From Paraescarpia echinospica (Eukaryota > Annelida > Polychaeta > Sabellida > Siboglinidae), in NCBI GenBank assembly GCA_020002185.1, contig CM034531.1, forward strand, positions 46,306,029-46,370,028: 64,000 bases of DNA. Direction: 5' to 3'. Below are positions 44,917 to 55,400 of this stretch, in pieces (within the stretch, counting starts at the first letter, position 1; each line of letters begins with the position of its first letter). The translations under genes and the position numbers were made by a program. Below the pieces are notes generated by a model. The model saw only the letters and a program-made list of their open reading frames with translations, was not told the DNA's origin and ran no database searches.

Positions 44917-46295
44917 CACCACCGCCCTCACGATTCCTGTCGCGCCGGAGAATAGTATAGTCAGTGATTTCAATTTCCGAGTCTGTGACTGACGCATCTA
45001 ACCAAGACTCGGTGATGCCGATCACTGCAACTTTAGTGTTAGCTACGAGAACTCTTAGATCGTCAAGTTTCGGTAGAAGACTGCGTGAGTTCAAATGAAC
45101 AAAGTTGAGACCCTTTGAACGTAAACATTCAAAGTCAAGGGGTCTTTCACTTGTTGACTGGTCAGCGGGGTCACCATCAGTGACTGACAGGTGGTCGTTG
45201 CCATCAGGACAACATCCCTCATCCCCGTTGTTAGATTGCGTGAAGATCGACGAACGGCCGCTGATGTTGTCGTCGGCCTTGTCATCAGTAAACGGGAGGG
45301 CTTGAAGTGAGCATCGATCGCACAGATACGTAAAGAAATCACCGCTGTTGCAGAGCTCACCGTATGCTTCGTTTGTAAAAACTCCAGCACATTTGTTGGA
45401 GTCACACGAGGAGTCACACGAGATTGCTCTACTGGTGGGCAGTGACACCTTTGTCACAACGACTACACGGGTGTTTTGGCGTGTATAGTTTCTCTTGTGC
45501 TCAGCTGGGCTTGGGTTGGTGCTCACATCGCCGCTTTTCATAAGTAATAGTAGAGTTGAAGTTGATGGCGAGATGTTGTAGAAAGAGTTCTCTGTAGTCA
45601 CCGAAAGTCTGCAGAGTGCAAACTCTGCAGACTTTCGGTGACTACAGAGAACTCTTTTATTGAGATTTGCTCGTTTAGTTTTGTGGTTAAGGCGGTCGAA
45701 CTTGTGAATGGCTGACAAAACAATATCACTGCCTACTTCTAGAGAGTCTGTGAATTGCATGTGGAATTAGGCATCACACCCTGGTATAATGTTCTTATGT
45801 TTGTAGAAGATAAGTCTCTCTGGTATGCATTGTATTTGGTGAAACGGTGAAGAAAAAGAATAAATAGTGGAATTGCTGCACTTCCTGATGCCATGCCAGC
45901 TTAAGGAGCGATCACTACGAAGTCGTAATGTTAACGCTTGACCGAGCACAAGTTGTGTCAATCGTTCTGAGTAGTGAAGTCACAAGTCCACGTGTCAATT
46001 GCCATTGACATATCCGGTCATGCATGACGTGCAGTCAAGGATCTGATTGTTGACGTCTGGCATGACTAAATCACAGCTTGGTAATGTCACACAGGTGCAC
46101 GCAGAGATATAACAAAATGTTAAAATCACAAAATGTCACGTTCACTTACTAAAATCACGTAGTCCGCTAGAATCTCGGTGCGTTCGTGGATTTGTGTGCG
46201 AAAATATAGTGCTGTGAAATTGTTCAAACTTGTATAATTTACACTATTTTACAGAACACATCACAGGAGCAGCCACGGAACTGCATGCAATTACA
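44917..46295 (-). pseudogene. LINE A, 5' portion: N-terminal region and endonuclease start
   Basis: The minus frame from 45760 runs open to the gypsy insertion. It has a Cys-rich stretch (CDSSCDSNKC ... LCDRCSL, possibly a zinc finger), an acidic linker, then the APE endonuclease start NFVHLNSRSLLPKLDDL, AVIGITESWLDASV and RRDRNREGGGVC. The sequence to about 46295 would be the LINE 5' UTR. It contains a 36-bp-arm palindrome. The join to LINE B lies near 46295. Confidence 0.8.
45582..45657. repeat. perfect 36-bp inverted repeat, 4-base loop
   Basis: AAAGAGTTCTCTGTAGTCAC through GCAGAGT is followed by GCAA and then its exact reverse complement. It lies inside the LINE A open frame without breaking it. 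Confidence 0.95.
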
Positions 46296-46831
46296 TTACA
46301 CTGTCCCCAACATTCTACAGAATATGCTGCATTGGAAGATATAACTATAAATCAAATGGAAAATGGTGAATTAAGTGCCAGTAAATATTTATCTTGATCT
46401 TTCCAAGGCTTTTGATACTATTGGTCATATAATTTTAATCAATAAATTGTATTATTACAACATAAAGGGAGTCAACCTCAATTTACTATGTAGCTATCTT
46501 ACCAATCGTAAACAGTATACAGAAATAGAAAACACGAAGTCAAACACATTATCAATAACAACTGATGTGCCTCAGTGTTCAATGCTTGGACCTTTACTAT
46601 TTATTATTTACATGAATGACTTTGCAGAAGCCAGTACGCTATTTGATTTTATTATGTATGCTGATGACACAACTTTATCAAGTACTATAAATATCAGAAA
46701 TATTGCACTCAATGAAAATATAGATGTGTTAATAAATAAAGAATTATGTAAATTAAACGAATGGCTCAAAATAAACACATTATCATTAAACATAACGAAA
46801 TTTAAATATATGACTTTTTCAAAAAGATAAC
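46296..46831 (+). pseudogene. LINE B, middle portion (RT palm)
   Basis: Resumes with QHSTEYAALEDITINQMENG, then VNIYLDLSKAFDTIGHIILI, VPQCSMLGPLLFIIYMNDF and catalytic FIMYADDTTLSSTI. A frameshift lies near 46370. The catalytic YADD is intact here, unlike in LINE A. Confidence 0.85.
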
Positions 46832-47570
46832 AGAAATATAATAATAATAATATATTTTATTTAATATAGCGCCAGATCCAATTATAAATTGTTCGTGGCG
46901 CTTTACAACATGTAGAACCCAGATAGAGGTATTAATGATGGCTAAATAAGCATGCATTTTCTAAAAGAATATTAAAATATTAGTAAAATACGAATAAATA
47001 CAGTAATTAAATAAATATATTAAAATAATGATCATAGCTACAGTTCTATGTAGAAATAAGACATTGTCAATTCATTTAACTGAACTAATGTACATGTAAG
47101 TATAAAATAAATATATAAATAGGTTAATTAATACATAAGAGATATAAAACAAATCAATGCAGAGAGTAAACTATGCCACATTGGACAAGAACGAGAGTCT
47201 AAAAAAATGAGTCTTTAAGCGTGCCTTGAAAGTAGAGAGACAATCAGACGTTTTAATGTCATTAGGCAAAGTGTTCCACAATGTCGCTGCGGCGACCGCA
47301 AACGAATTGTCCCCAGCTTTGACATGAGTCCGCAGGACCGTTAACAAGTTATTGTTGGTAGAGCGCAGGGCTCTTGTTGGTTTGTATGGGCATACAAGGT
47401 CGCATAAATATTTCGGGGCATCGCCATCCACAGCTTTATATGTAAACACTAATAGCTTAAAGTCGATTCTGTGTGCTACAGGCAACCAGTGAAGAATGCA
47501 CAACAGAGGCATGGCGCTGTCACTCCGTGGGCGGCGTAGGATCAACCTAGCAGCAGAGTTGTGCATTTTA
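46832..47570 (-). pseudogene. LINE C, 3' fragment inserted in LINE B
   Basis: The minus frame 47566-47171 reads MHNSAARLILRRPRSDSAMP, LCILHWLPVAHRIDFKLLVF and VAAATLWNTLPNDIKTSDCL, the C-terminal region of a CR1-like LINE. Its 3' tail (46840-47160) is AT-rich, with a GCGCC...GGCGC stem and ATAATAATA end. It interrupts LINE B, which resumes at about 47575 with roughly 60 codons missing. Confidence 0.85.
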
Positions 47571-47574
47571 TACA

Positions 47575-48130
47575 GGTACTTGTTCTAAAAAATGGCATTA
47601 TAAATAAATTAAAACATGTTCTACCTCAACAAATAAAAGTTTTACTATATAATTCATTAGTTTTACCACATATAAATTATTGCATAATGGCATGGAGTTT
47701 TCATTCAAGTAAAATAATGAGAATTCAAAAGAAAGCTTTGAGAATCATAACACTAAGTAACTATAATTCACATACTGAACCACTTTATAAAACTAAACAT
47801 TTTAAAAGTAGGTGATATTCTTAAGCTACGACAATTACAATTTTACTATAAATATTTACATAATAACGTGCCATTTTACTTACAAAATTGGAACATAATT
47901 CCAAACTGTGATATACATAGCCATGGCACACGTATCAACAACAAAATATATATTTACAGAGTCAAACATGAATTCGCAAAGGAATGTCTTAGATATAATC
48001 TACCTCATTTATTAAACAGCATCCCAGATATAATCAAACAAAAGCTTACTTACAACACACAATTTATATGGATTTACAAACTATGTTAAACAACATTTTC
48101 TACAAACGTATCAAGATACATGCACAATCT
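47575..48130 (+). pseudogene. LINE B, 3' portion (RT C-terminus)
   Basis: LKNGIINKLKHVLPQQIKVL, LPHINYCIMAWSFHSSKI and IQKKALRIITLSNYNSHTEP. After a frameshift it continues DILKLRQLQFYYKYLHNNVP to about 48085. Confidence 0.82.
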
Positions 48131-48756
48131 CAAAATGTTATATATGTACACTAAATAATAACTGACAGTCGGTTACAATGCATGTAATCATGAAGGCACA
48201 TATTGCACGCATACACATAAACGCACATGCACTCGCACCCACACACATGAATATTTGCAGACAAAATTTCGTATATTTAATTTTAAATTATGTGTTTGTT
48301 TTTCTTCACTAGAAGAATAATTTGTTTGACCAACTAATTTTGTTATTGAAAGGTGGCTCCTCGATAGCGATTGTGAACAATAATCTTAGAGGAATCTCCG
48401 GACCCGATAACGTGTACCTGTTATGTGAACATTTATTTTCTACACATAAAAATTGTGACTTGTAATTTTTCTTTTATACTTTAATGTATATCTTCACACG
48501 GGTCAAATAAAACAAATTTCTTCTTCTCCTTCTCCTTTTTCTTCAAGTTGAACACATTGAGGGGCACTTCGGTCGGCTGTGAGCGGGTGTTGTCGGTAAT
48601 TTTTGACGTCACGGGAACATGTGCGTTTGTGGTGTGTGTTTTGATCGCTGTTGTCGTGGTCGAACTTATTCGGTAGTGACAGTGGTATAATTGAGCAGCG
48701 ACTGCACCCGCAGTACTTTACAACGTATCTGTTCAAGTAATAAATTCTGTAAAGTG
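48131..48756. other. upstream region of the P/G-rich gene
   Basis: AT-rich to about 48530, then more GC-balanced towards the presumed first exon. Contains TGACGTCA (about 48604). No coding signal on the plus strand before the ATG at 48757; the promoter and 5' UTR of the P/G-rich gene are expected here. Confidence 0.4.
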
Positions 48757-48898
48757 ATGTATCAACCGCCTCCTTATGGCTGTCGTCCTCCCATGCAAGA
48801 TCCCGCTGGTCCACCGCCGTGCTACGGAGGGCCACCGCCGGGACCACCGCCGCCAATGTGTTGGGGACCGCCCGGTCCTGCACGGCATCACGGACGTG
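48757..48898 (+). CDS. proline/glycine-rich protein, exon 1
   Basis: ATG at 48757 opens MYQPPPYGCRPPMQDPAGPP and continues with PPGPPPPMCWGPPGPARHHG. It ends at a donor G|GTAAAT (phase 1). The phase matches the acceptor at 62551, so exons 1 and 2 join to 132 codons. The product is a low-complexity Pro/Gly-rich N-terminus of the kind common in RNA-binding and splicing proteins, but I do not recognise the gene. The 13.65 kb intron carries the Harbinger array. Confidence 0.75.
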
Positions 48899-49091
48899 GT
48901 AAATTGGTTTGTCACATACAGTCCGTACTTTAGTTTGAACTAAAAATGTTGATAAGCTGAACAACTATCTACTATCCCTTGATCTAAAAAATTTGATAAT
49001 CGGCTTAGACCTCGGAGTGTTTCTGTGTAGGCATTCGACGATTCGTTATGTGTAAAGACTAACTTCACTAAGGCTAAGCCTAAGGCCCCTG

Positions 49092-49145
49092 GGGCCGGTT
49101 TCATGAAGCGTACTTAAACTACGCGGTTACTTAGCGCTATGCAAG
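49092..49145. repeat. left terminal inverted repeat of Harbinger element
   Basis: First 18 bases match the right end with one change; the next 35 are degenerate but alignable. Confidence 0.8.
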
Positions 49146-49325
49146 TGCATAAACTCCAATTCTTGCGTAGCTAAATAGTTGCGTAAAATTAAGCAAAGCG
49201 GGTTTCATGTAGCGCGCATGACCTATTTCTTAACTAAGTAGGCGCGTAAAACTGTCACGTGGTTAGATTAGCGTCATGATACGGGTAACCCCCGGGATTC
49301 CCCTTTCCATTTTCCCGCTAGCAAC

Positions 49326-49405
49326 ATGGCAACAGCAAGCGACGCTGCCGGTTCCGAAAAAAGAGAAAGAAAATCGAATTTCAGTGATGATGAGTTGAGC
49401 TGTTT
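49326..49405 (+). pseudogene. N-terminal fragment of a Myb/SANT-like Harbinger protein
   Basis: ATG at 49326 reads MATASDAAGSEKRERKSNFS then DDELSCL. This resembles the start of the Myb-like DNA-binding proteins encoded by Harbinger elements ('...KRERKPNFSDAEL'). It is cut off after about 27 codons, where transposase sequence begins on the other strand. Confidence 0.6.
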
Positions 49406-49444
49406 GCGCTGTTGTGCTGCATTTGTGATGTGGATAAATGGCGT
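49405..49444 (-). pseudogene. transposase remnant downstream of the array
   Basis: On the minus strand the last array unit reads DWLLT and continues PFIHITNAAQQRKQL. This is the family sequence that normally follows GDSGY...WLLTP in HARBI1-type transposases. The rest, including the catalytic Glu region, is deleted. Confidence 0.8.
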
Positions 49445-52400
49445 GAGCAGCCAGTCTTGGAGCTTGTAGCCGCTGTCACCGAGGATGTATCCTTCCAGTG
49501 TGAGCAGCCAGTCTTGGAGCTTGTAGCCGCTGTCACCAAGGATGTATCCTTCCAGTGTGAGCAGCCAGTCTTGGAGCTTGTAGCCGCTGTCACCGAGGAT
49601 GTATCCTTCCAGTGTGAGCAGCCAGTCTTGGAGCTTGTAGCCGCTGTCACCGAGGATGTATCCTTCCAGTGTGAGCAGCCAGTCTTGGAGCTTGTAGCCG
49701 CTGTCACCGAGGATGTATCCTTCCAGTGTGAGCAGCCAGTCTTGGAGCTTGTAGCCGCTGTCACCGAGGATGTATCCTTCCAGTGTGAGCAGCCAGTCTT
49801 GGAGCTTGTAGCCGCTGTCACCGAGGATGTATCCTTCCAGTGTGAGCAGCCAGTCTTGGAGCTTGTAGCCGCTGTCACCGAGGATGTATCCTTCCAGTGT
49901 GAGCAGCCAGTCTTGGAGCATGTAGCCGCTGTCACCGAGGATGTATCCTTCCAGTGTGAGCAGCCAGTCTTGGAGCTTGTAGCCGCTGTCACCGAGGATG
50001 TATCCTTCCAGTGTGAGCAGCCAGTCTTGGAGCTTGTAGCCGCTGTCACCAAGGATGTATCCTTCCAGTGTGAGCAGCCAGTCTTGGAGCTTGTAGCCGC
50101 TGTCACCGAGGATGTATCCTTCCAGTGTGAGCAGCCAGTCTTGGAGCTTGTAGCCGCTGTCACCGAGGATGTATCCTTCCAGTGTGAGCAGCCAGTCTTG
50201 GAGCATGTAGCCGCTGTCACTGAGGATGTATCCTTCCAGTGTGAGTGGCCAATCTTGGAGCATGTAGCGACTGTCACCGAGGATGTATCCTTCCAGTGTG
50301 AATGGCCAGTCTTGGAGCTTGTAGCCACTGTCACCGAGGATGTATCCTTCCAGTGTGAGTGGCCAGTCTTGGAGCTTGTAGCCTCTGTCACCGAGGATGT
50401 ATCCTTCCAGTGTGAGCAGCCAGTCTTGGAGCTTGTAGCCACTGTCACCGAGGATGTATCCTTCCAGTGTGAGCAGCCAGTCTTGGAGCTTGTAGCCACT
50501 GTCACCGAGGATGTATCCTTCCAGTGTGAGCAGCCAGTCTTGGAGCTTGTAGCCACTGTCACTGAGGATGTATCCTTCCAGTGTGAGCAGCCAGTCTTGG
50601 AGCTTGTAGCCACTGTCACTGAGGATGTATCCTTCCAGTGTGAGCAGCCAGTCTTGGAGCTTGTAGCCGCTGTCACCGAGGATGTATCCTTCCAGTGTGA
50701 GCAGCCAGTCTTGGAGCTTGTAGCCGCTGTCACCGAGGATGTATCCTTCCAGTGTGAGCAGCCAGTCTTGGAGCTTGTAGCCGCTGTCACCAAGGATGTA
50801 TCCTTCCAGTGTGAGCAGCCAGTCTTGGAGCTTGTAGCCACTGTCACCGAGGATGTATCCTTCCAGTGTGAGCAGCCAGTCTTGGAGCTTGTAGCCGCTG
50901 TCACCGAGGATGTATCCTTCCAGTGTGAGCAGCCAGTCTTGGAGCTTGTAGCCGCTGTCACCAAGGATGTATCCTTCCAGTGTGAGTGGCCAGTCTTGGA
51001 GCATGTAGCCGCTGTCACCAAGGATGTATCCTTCCAGTGTGAGCAGCCAGTCTTGGAGCTTGTAGCCGCTGTCACCGAGGATGTATCCTTCCAGTGTGAG
51101 CAGCCAGTCTTGGAGCATGTAGCCGCTGTCACCAAGGATGTATCCTTCCAGTGTGAGCAGCCAGTCTTGGAGCATGTAGCCGCTGTCACCAAGGATGTAT
51201 CCTTCTAGTGTGAGCAGCCAGTCTTGGAGCTTGTAGCCGCTGTCACCGAGGATGTAACCTTCCAGTGTGGGCAGCCAGTCTTGGAGCTTGTAGCCGCTGT
51301 CACCAAGGATGTATCCTTCCAGTGTGAGCGGCCAGTCTTGGAGCATGTAGCCGCTGTCACCAAGGATGTATCCTTCCAGTGTGAGCAGCCAGTCTTGGAG
51401 CTTGTAGCCGCTGTCACCGAGGATGTATCCTTCCAGTGTGAGCAGCCAGTCTTGGAGCATGTAGCCACTGTCACCGAGGATGTATCCTTCCAGTGTGAGC
51501 AGCCAGTCTTGGAGCATGTAGCCGCTGTCACCGAGGATGCATCATCCTTCCAGTGTGAGCAGCCAGTCTTGGAGATGTAGCTGTCACCAAGAAGGATGTA
51601 TCCTTCCAGTGTGAGCACAGTCTTGAGCATGTAGCCACTCGTCACCGCAGGATGTATCCTTCCAGTGAGCAGCCAGTCTTGAGCATGTAGCTGTCACCGA
51701 GGATGTATCCTTCCAGTGTGGAGCAGCCAGTCTGGAGTTTGTAGCCGCTGTCACCGAGGGATGGAATCCCTTCCAGTGTGAGCAGCCAGTCTTGAGCTTG
51801 TAGCCACTGTCACCTTCGGGAGGGGATGTATCCCTTCCAGTGTGAGCAGCCAGTCTTGAGCTTGTGGCCACTGCCTTAGGATGTATCCTTCCAGTGTGAG
51901 CAGCCAGTCTTGGAGCATGTAGCCGCTGTCACCGAGGATGTATCCTTCCAGCGTGAGCAGCCAGTCTTGGAGTTTGTAGCCGCTGTCACCGAGGATGTAT
52001 CCTTCCAGTGTGAGCAGCCAGTCTTGGAGCTTGTAGCCGCTGTCACCAAGGATGTATCCTTCCAGTGTGAGCAGCCAGTCTTGGAGCTTGTAGCCGCTGT
52101 CACCGAGGATGTATCCTTCCAGTGTGAGCAGCCAGTCTTGGAGCTTGTAGCCGCTGTCACCGAGGATGTATCCTTCCAGTGTGAGCAGCCAGTCTTGGAG
52201 CTTGTAGCCGCTGTCACCGAGGATGTATCCTTCCAGTGTGAGCAGCCAGTCTTGGAGCTTGTAGCCGCTGTCACCAAGGATGTATCCTTCCAGTGTGAGC
52301 AGCCAATCTGGAGCTTGTAGCCGCTGTCACCGAGGATGTATCCTTCCAGTGTGAGCAGCCAGTCTTGGAGCTTGTAGCCGCTGTCACCGAGGATGTATCC

Positions 52401-55400
52401 TTCCAGTGTGAGCAGCCAGTCTTGGAGCTTGTAGCCGCTGTCACCGAGGATGTATCCTTCCAGTGTGAGCAGCCAGTCTTGGAGCTTGTAGCCGCTGTCA
52501 CCGAGGATGTATCCTTCCAGTGTGAGCAGCCAGTCTTGGAGCTTGTAGCCGCTGTCACCGAGGATGTATCCTTCCAGTGTGAGCAGCCAGTCTTGGAGCA
52601 TGTAGCCGCTGTCACCGAGGATGTATCCTTCCAGCGTGAGCAGCCAGTCTTGGAGCTTGTAGCCGCTGTCACCGAGGATGTATCCTTCCAGTGTGAGCAG
52701 CCAGTCTTGGAGCTTATAGCCGCTGTCACCAAGGATGTATCCTTCCAGTGTGAGCAGCCAGTCTTGGAGCTTGTAGCCGCTGCACCGAGGATGTATCCTT
52801 CCAGTGGGAGCAGCCAGTCTTGGAGTTTGTAGCCACTGTCACCGAGGATGTATCCTTCCAGTGTGAGCAGCCAGTCTTGGAGCTTGTAGCCGCTGTCACC
52901 GAGGATGTATCCTTCCAGTGTGAGCAGCCAGTCTTGGAGCTTGTAGCCGCTGTCACCGAGGATGTGTCCTTCCAGTGTGAGTGGCCAGTCTTGGAGCTTG
53001 TAGCCACTGTCACCGAGGATGTATCCTTCCAGTGTGAGCAGCCAGTCTTGGAGCTTGTAGCCGCTGTCACCGAGGATGTATCCTTCCAGTGTGAGCAGCC
53101 AGTCTTGGAGCTTGTAGCCGCTGTCACCGAGGATGTATCCTTCCAGTGTGAGCAGCCAGTCTTGGAGCATGTAGCCACTGTCACCGAGGATGTATCATTC
53201 CAGCGTGAGCAGCCAGTCTTGGAGCTTGTAGCCACTGTCACCGGGGATGTATCCTTCCAGTGTGAGCAGCCAGTCTTGGAGCTTGTAGCCGCTGTCACCG
53301 AGGATGCATCCTTCCAGTGTGAGCAGCCAGTCTTGGAGCATATAGCCGTTGTCACCAAGGATGTATCCTTCCAGTGTGGGCAGCCAATCTTGGAGCTTGT
53401 AGCCGCTGTCACCAAGGATGTATCCTTCCAGTGTGAGCAGCCAGTCTTGGAGCTTGTAGCCGCTGTCACCGAGGATGTATCTTTCCAGGGTGAGCAGCCA
53501 GTCTTGGAGCTTGTAGCCGCTGTCACCGAGGATGTATCCTTCCAGTGTGAGCAGCCAGTCTTGGAGCTTGTAGCCGCTGTCACCGAGGATGTATCCTTCC
53601 AGTGTGAGTGGCCAGTCTTTGAGCTTGTAGCCGCTGTCACCGAGGATGTATCCTTCCAGTGGGAGCAGCCAGTCTTGGAGCTTGTAGCCGCTGTCACCGA
53701 GGATGTATCCTTCCAGTGTGAGCAGCCAGTCTTGGAGCATGTAGCCACTGTCACCGAGGATGTATCCTTCCAGCGTGAGCAGCCAGTCTTGGAGCTTGTA
53801 GCCGCTGTCACCGAGGATGTATCCTTCCAGTGTGAGCAGCCAGTCTTGGAGCTTGTAGCCGCTGTCACCAAGGATGTATCCTTCCAGTGTGAGCAGCCAG
53901 TCTTGGAGCTTGTAGCCGCTGTCACCGAGGATGTATACTTCCAGTGTGAGCAGCCAGTCTTGGAGCTTGTAGCCGCTGTCACCGAGGATGTATCCTTCCA
54001 GTGTGAGCAGCCAGTCTTGAAGCTTGTAGCCGCTGTCACCGACGATGTAACCTTCCAGTGTGGGCAGCCAGTCTTGGAGCTTGTAGCCGCTGTCACCAAG
54101 GATGTATCCTTCCAGTGTGAGCAGCCAGTCTTGGAGCTTGTAGCCGCTGTCACCGAGGATGTATCTTTCCAGGGTGAGCAGCCAGTCTTGGAGCTTGTAG
54201 CCGCTGTCACCGAGGATGTATCCTTCCAGTGTGAGCAGCCAGTCTTGGAGCTTGTAGCCGCTGTCACCGAGGATGTACCTTCCAGTGTGGGCAGCCAGTC
54301 TTGGAGCTTGTAGCCGCTGTCACCGAGGATGTATCCTTCCAGTGTGAGCAGCCAGTCTTGCTTGTAGCCGCTGTAGAGCTTGTAGCCGCTGTCACCGAGG
54401 ATGTATCCTTCCAGTGTGAGCAGCCAGTCTTGGAGCTTGTAGCCGCTGTCACCGAGGATGTATCCTTCCAGTGTGAGTGGCCAGTCTTGGAGCTTGTAGC
54501 CGCTGTCACCGAGGATGTATCCTTCCAGTGTGAGCAGCCAGTCTTGGAGCTTGTAGCCGCTGTCACCGAGGATGTATCCTTCCAGTGTGAGCAGCCAGTC
54601 TTGGAGCTTGTAGCCGCTGTCACCTAGGATGTATCCTTCCAGTGTGAGCAGCCAGTCTTGGAGCTTGTAGCCGCTGTCACCAAGGATGTATCCTTCCAGT
54701 GTGAGCAGCCAGTCTTGGAGCTTATAGCCGCTGTCACTGAGGATGTATCCTTCCAGTGTGAGCAGCCAGTCTTGGAGCTTGTAGCCGCTGTCACCAAGGA
54801 TGTATCCTTCCAGTGTGAGCAGCCAGTCTTGGAGCTTGTAGCCACTGTCACCGAGGATGTATCCTTCCAGTGTGAGCAGCCAGTCTTGGAGCTTGTAGCC
54901 GCTGTCACCGAGGATGTATCCTTCCAGTGTGAGCAGCCAGTCTTGGAGCTTGTAGCCGCTGTCACCGACGATGTAACCTTCCAGTGTGGGCAGCCAGTCT
55001 TGGAGCTTGTAGCCGCTGTCACCAAGGATGTATCCTTCCAGTGTGAGCAGCCAGTCTTGGAGCTTGTAGCCGCTGTCACCGAGGATGTATCCTTCCAGGG
55101 TGAGCAGCCAGTCTTGGAGCTTGTAGCCGCTGTCACCGAGGATGTATCCTTCCAGTGTGAGCAGCCAGTCTTGGAGCTTGTAGCCGCTGTCACCGAGGAT
55201 GTATCCTTCCAGTGTGAGCAGCCAGTCTTGGAGCTTGTAGCCGATGTCACCGAGGATGTATCCTTCCAGTGTGAACAGCCAGTCTTGGAGCTTGTAGCCG
55301 CTGTCACCGAGGATGTATCCTTCCAGTGTGAGCAGCCAGTCTTGGAGCTTGTAGCCGCTGTCACCGAGGATGTATCCTTCCAGTGTGAGCAGCCAGTCTT

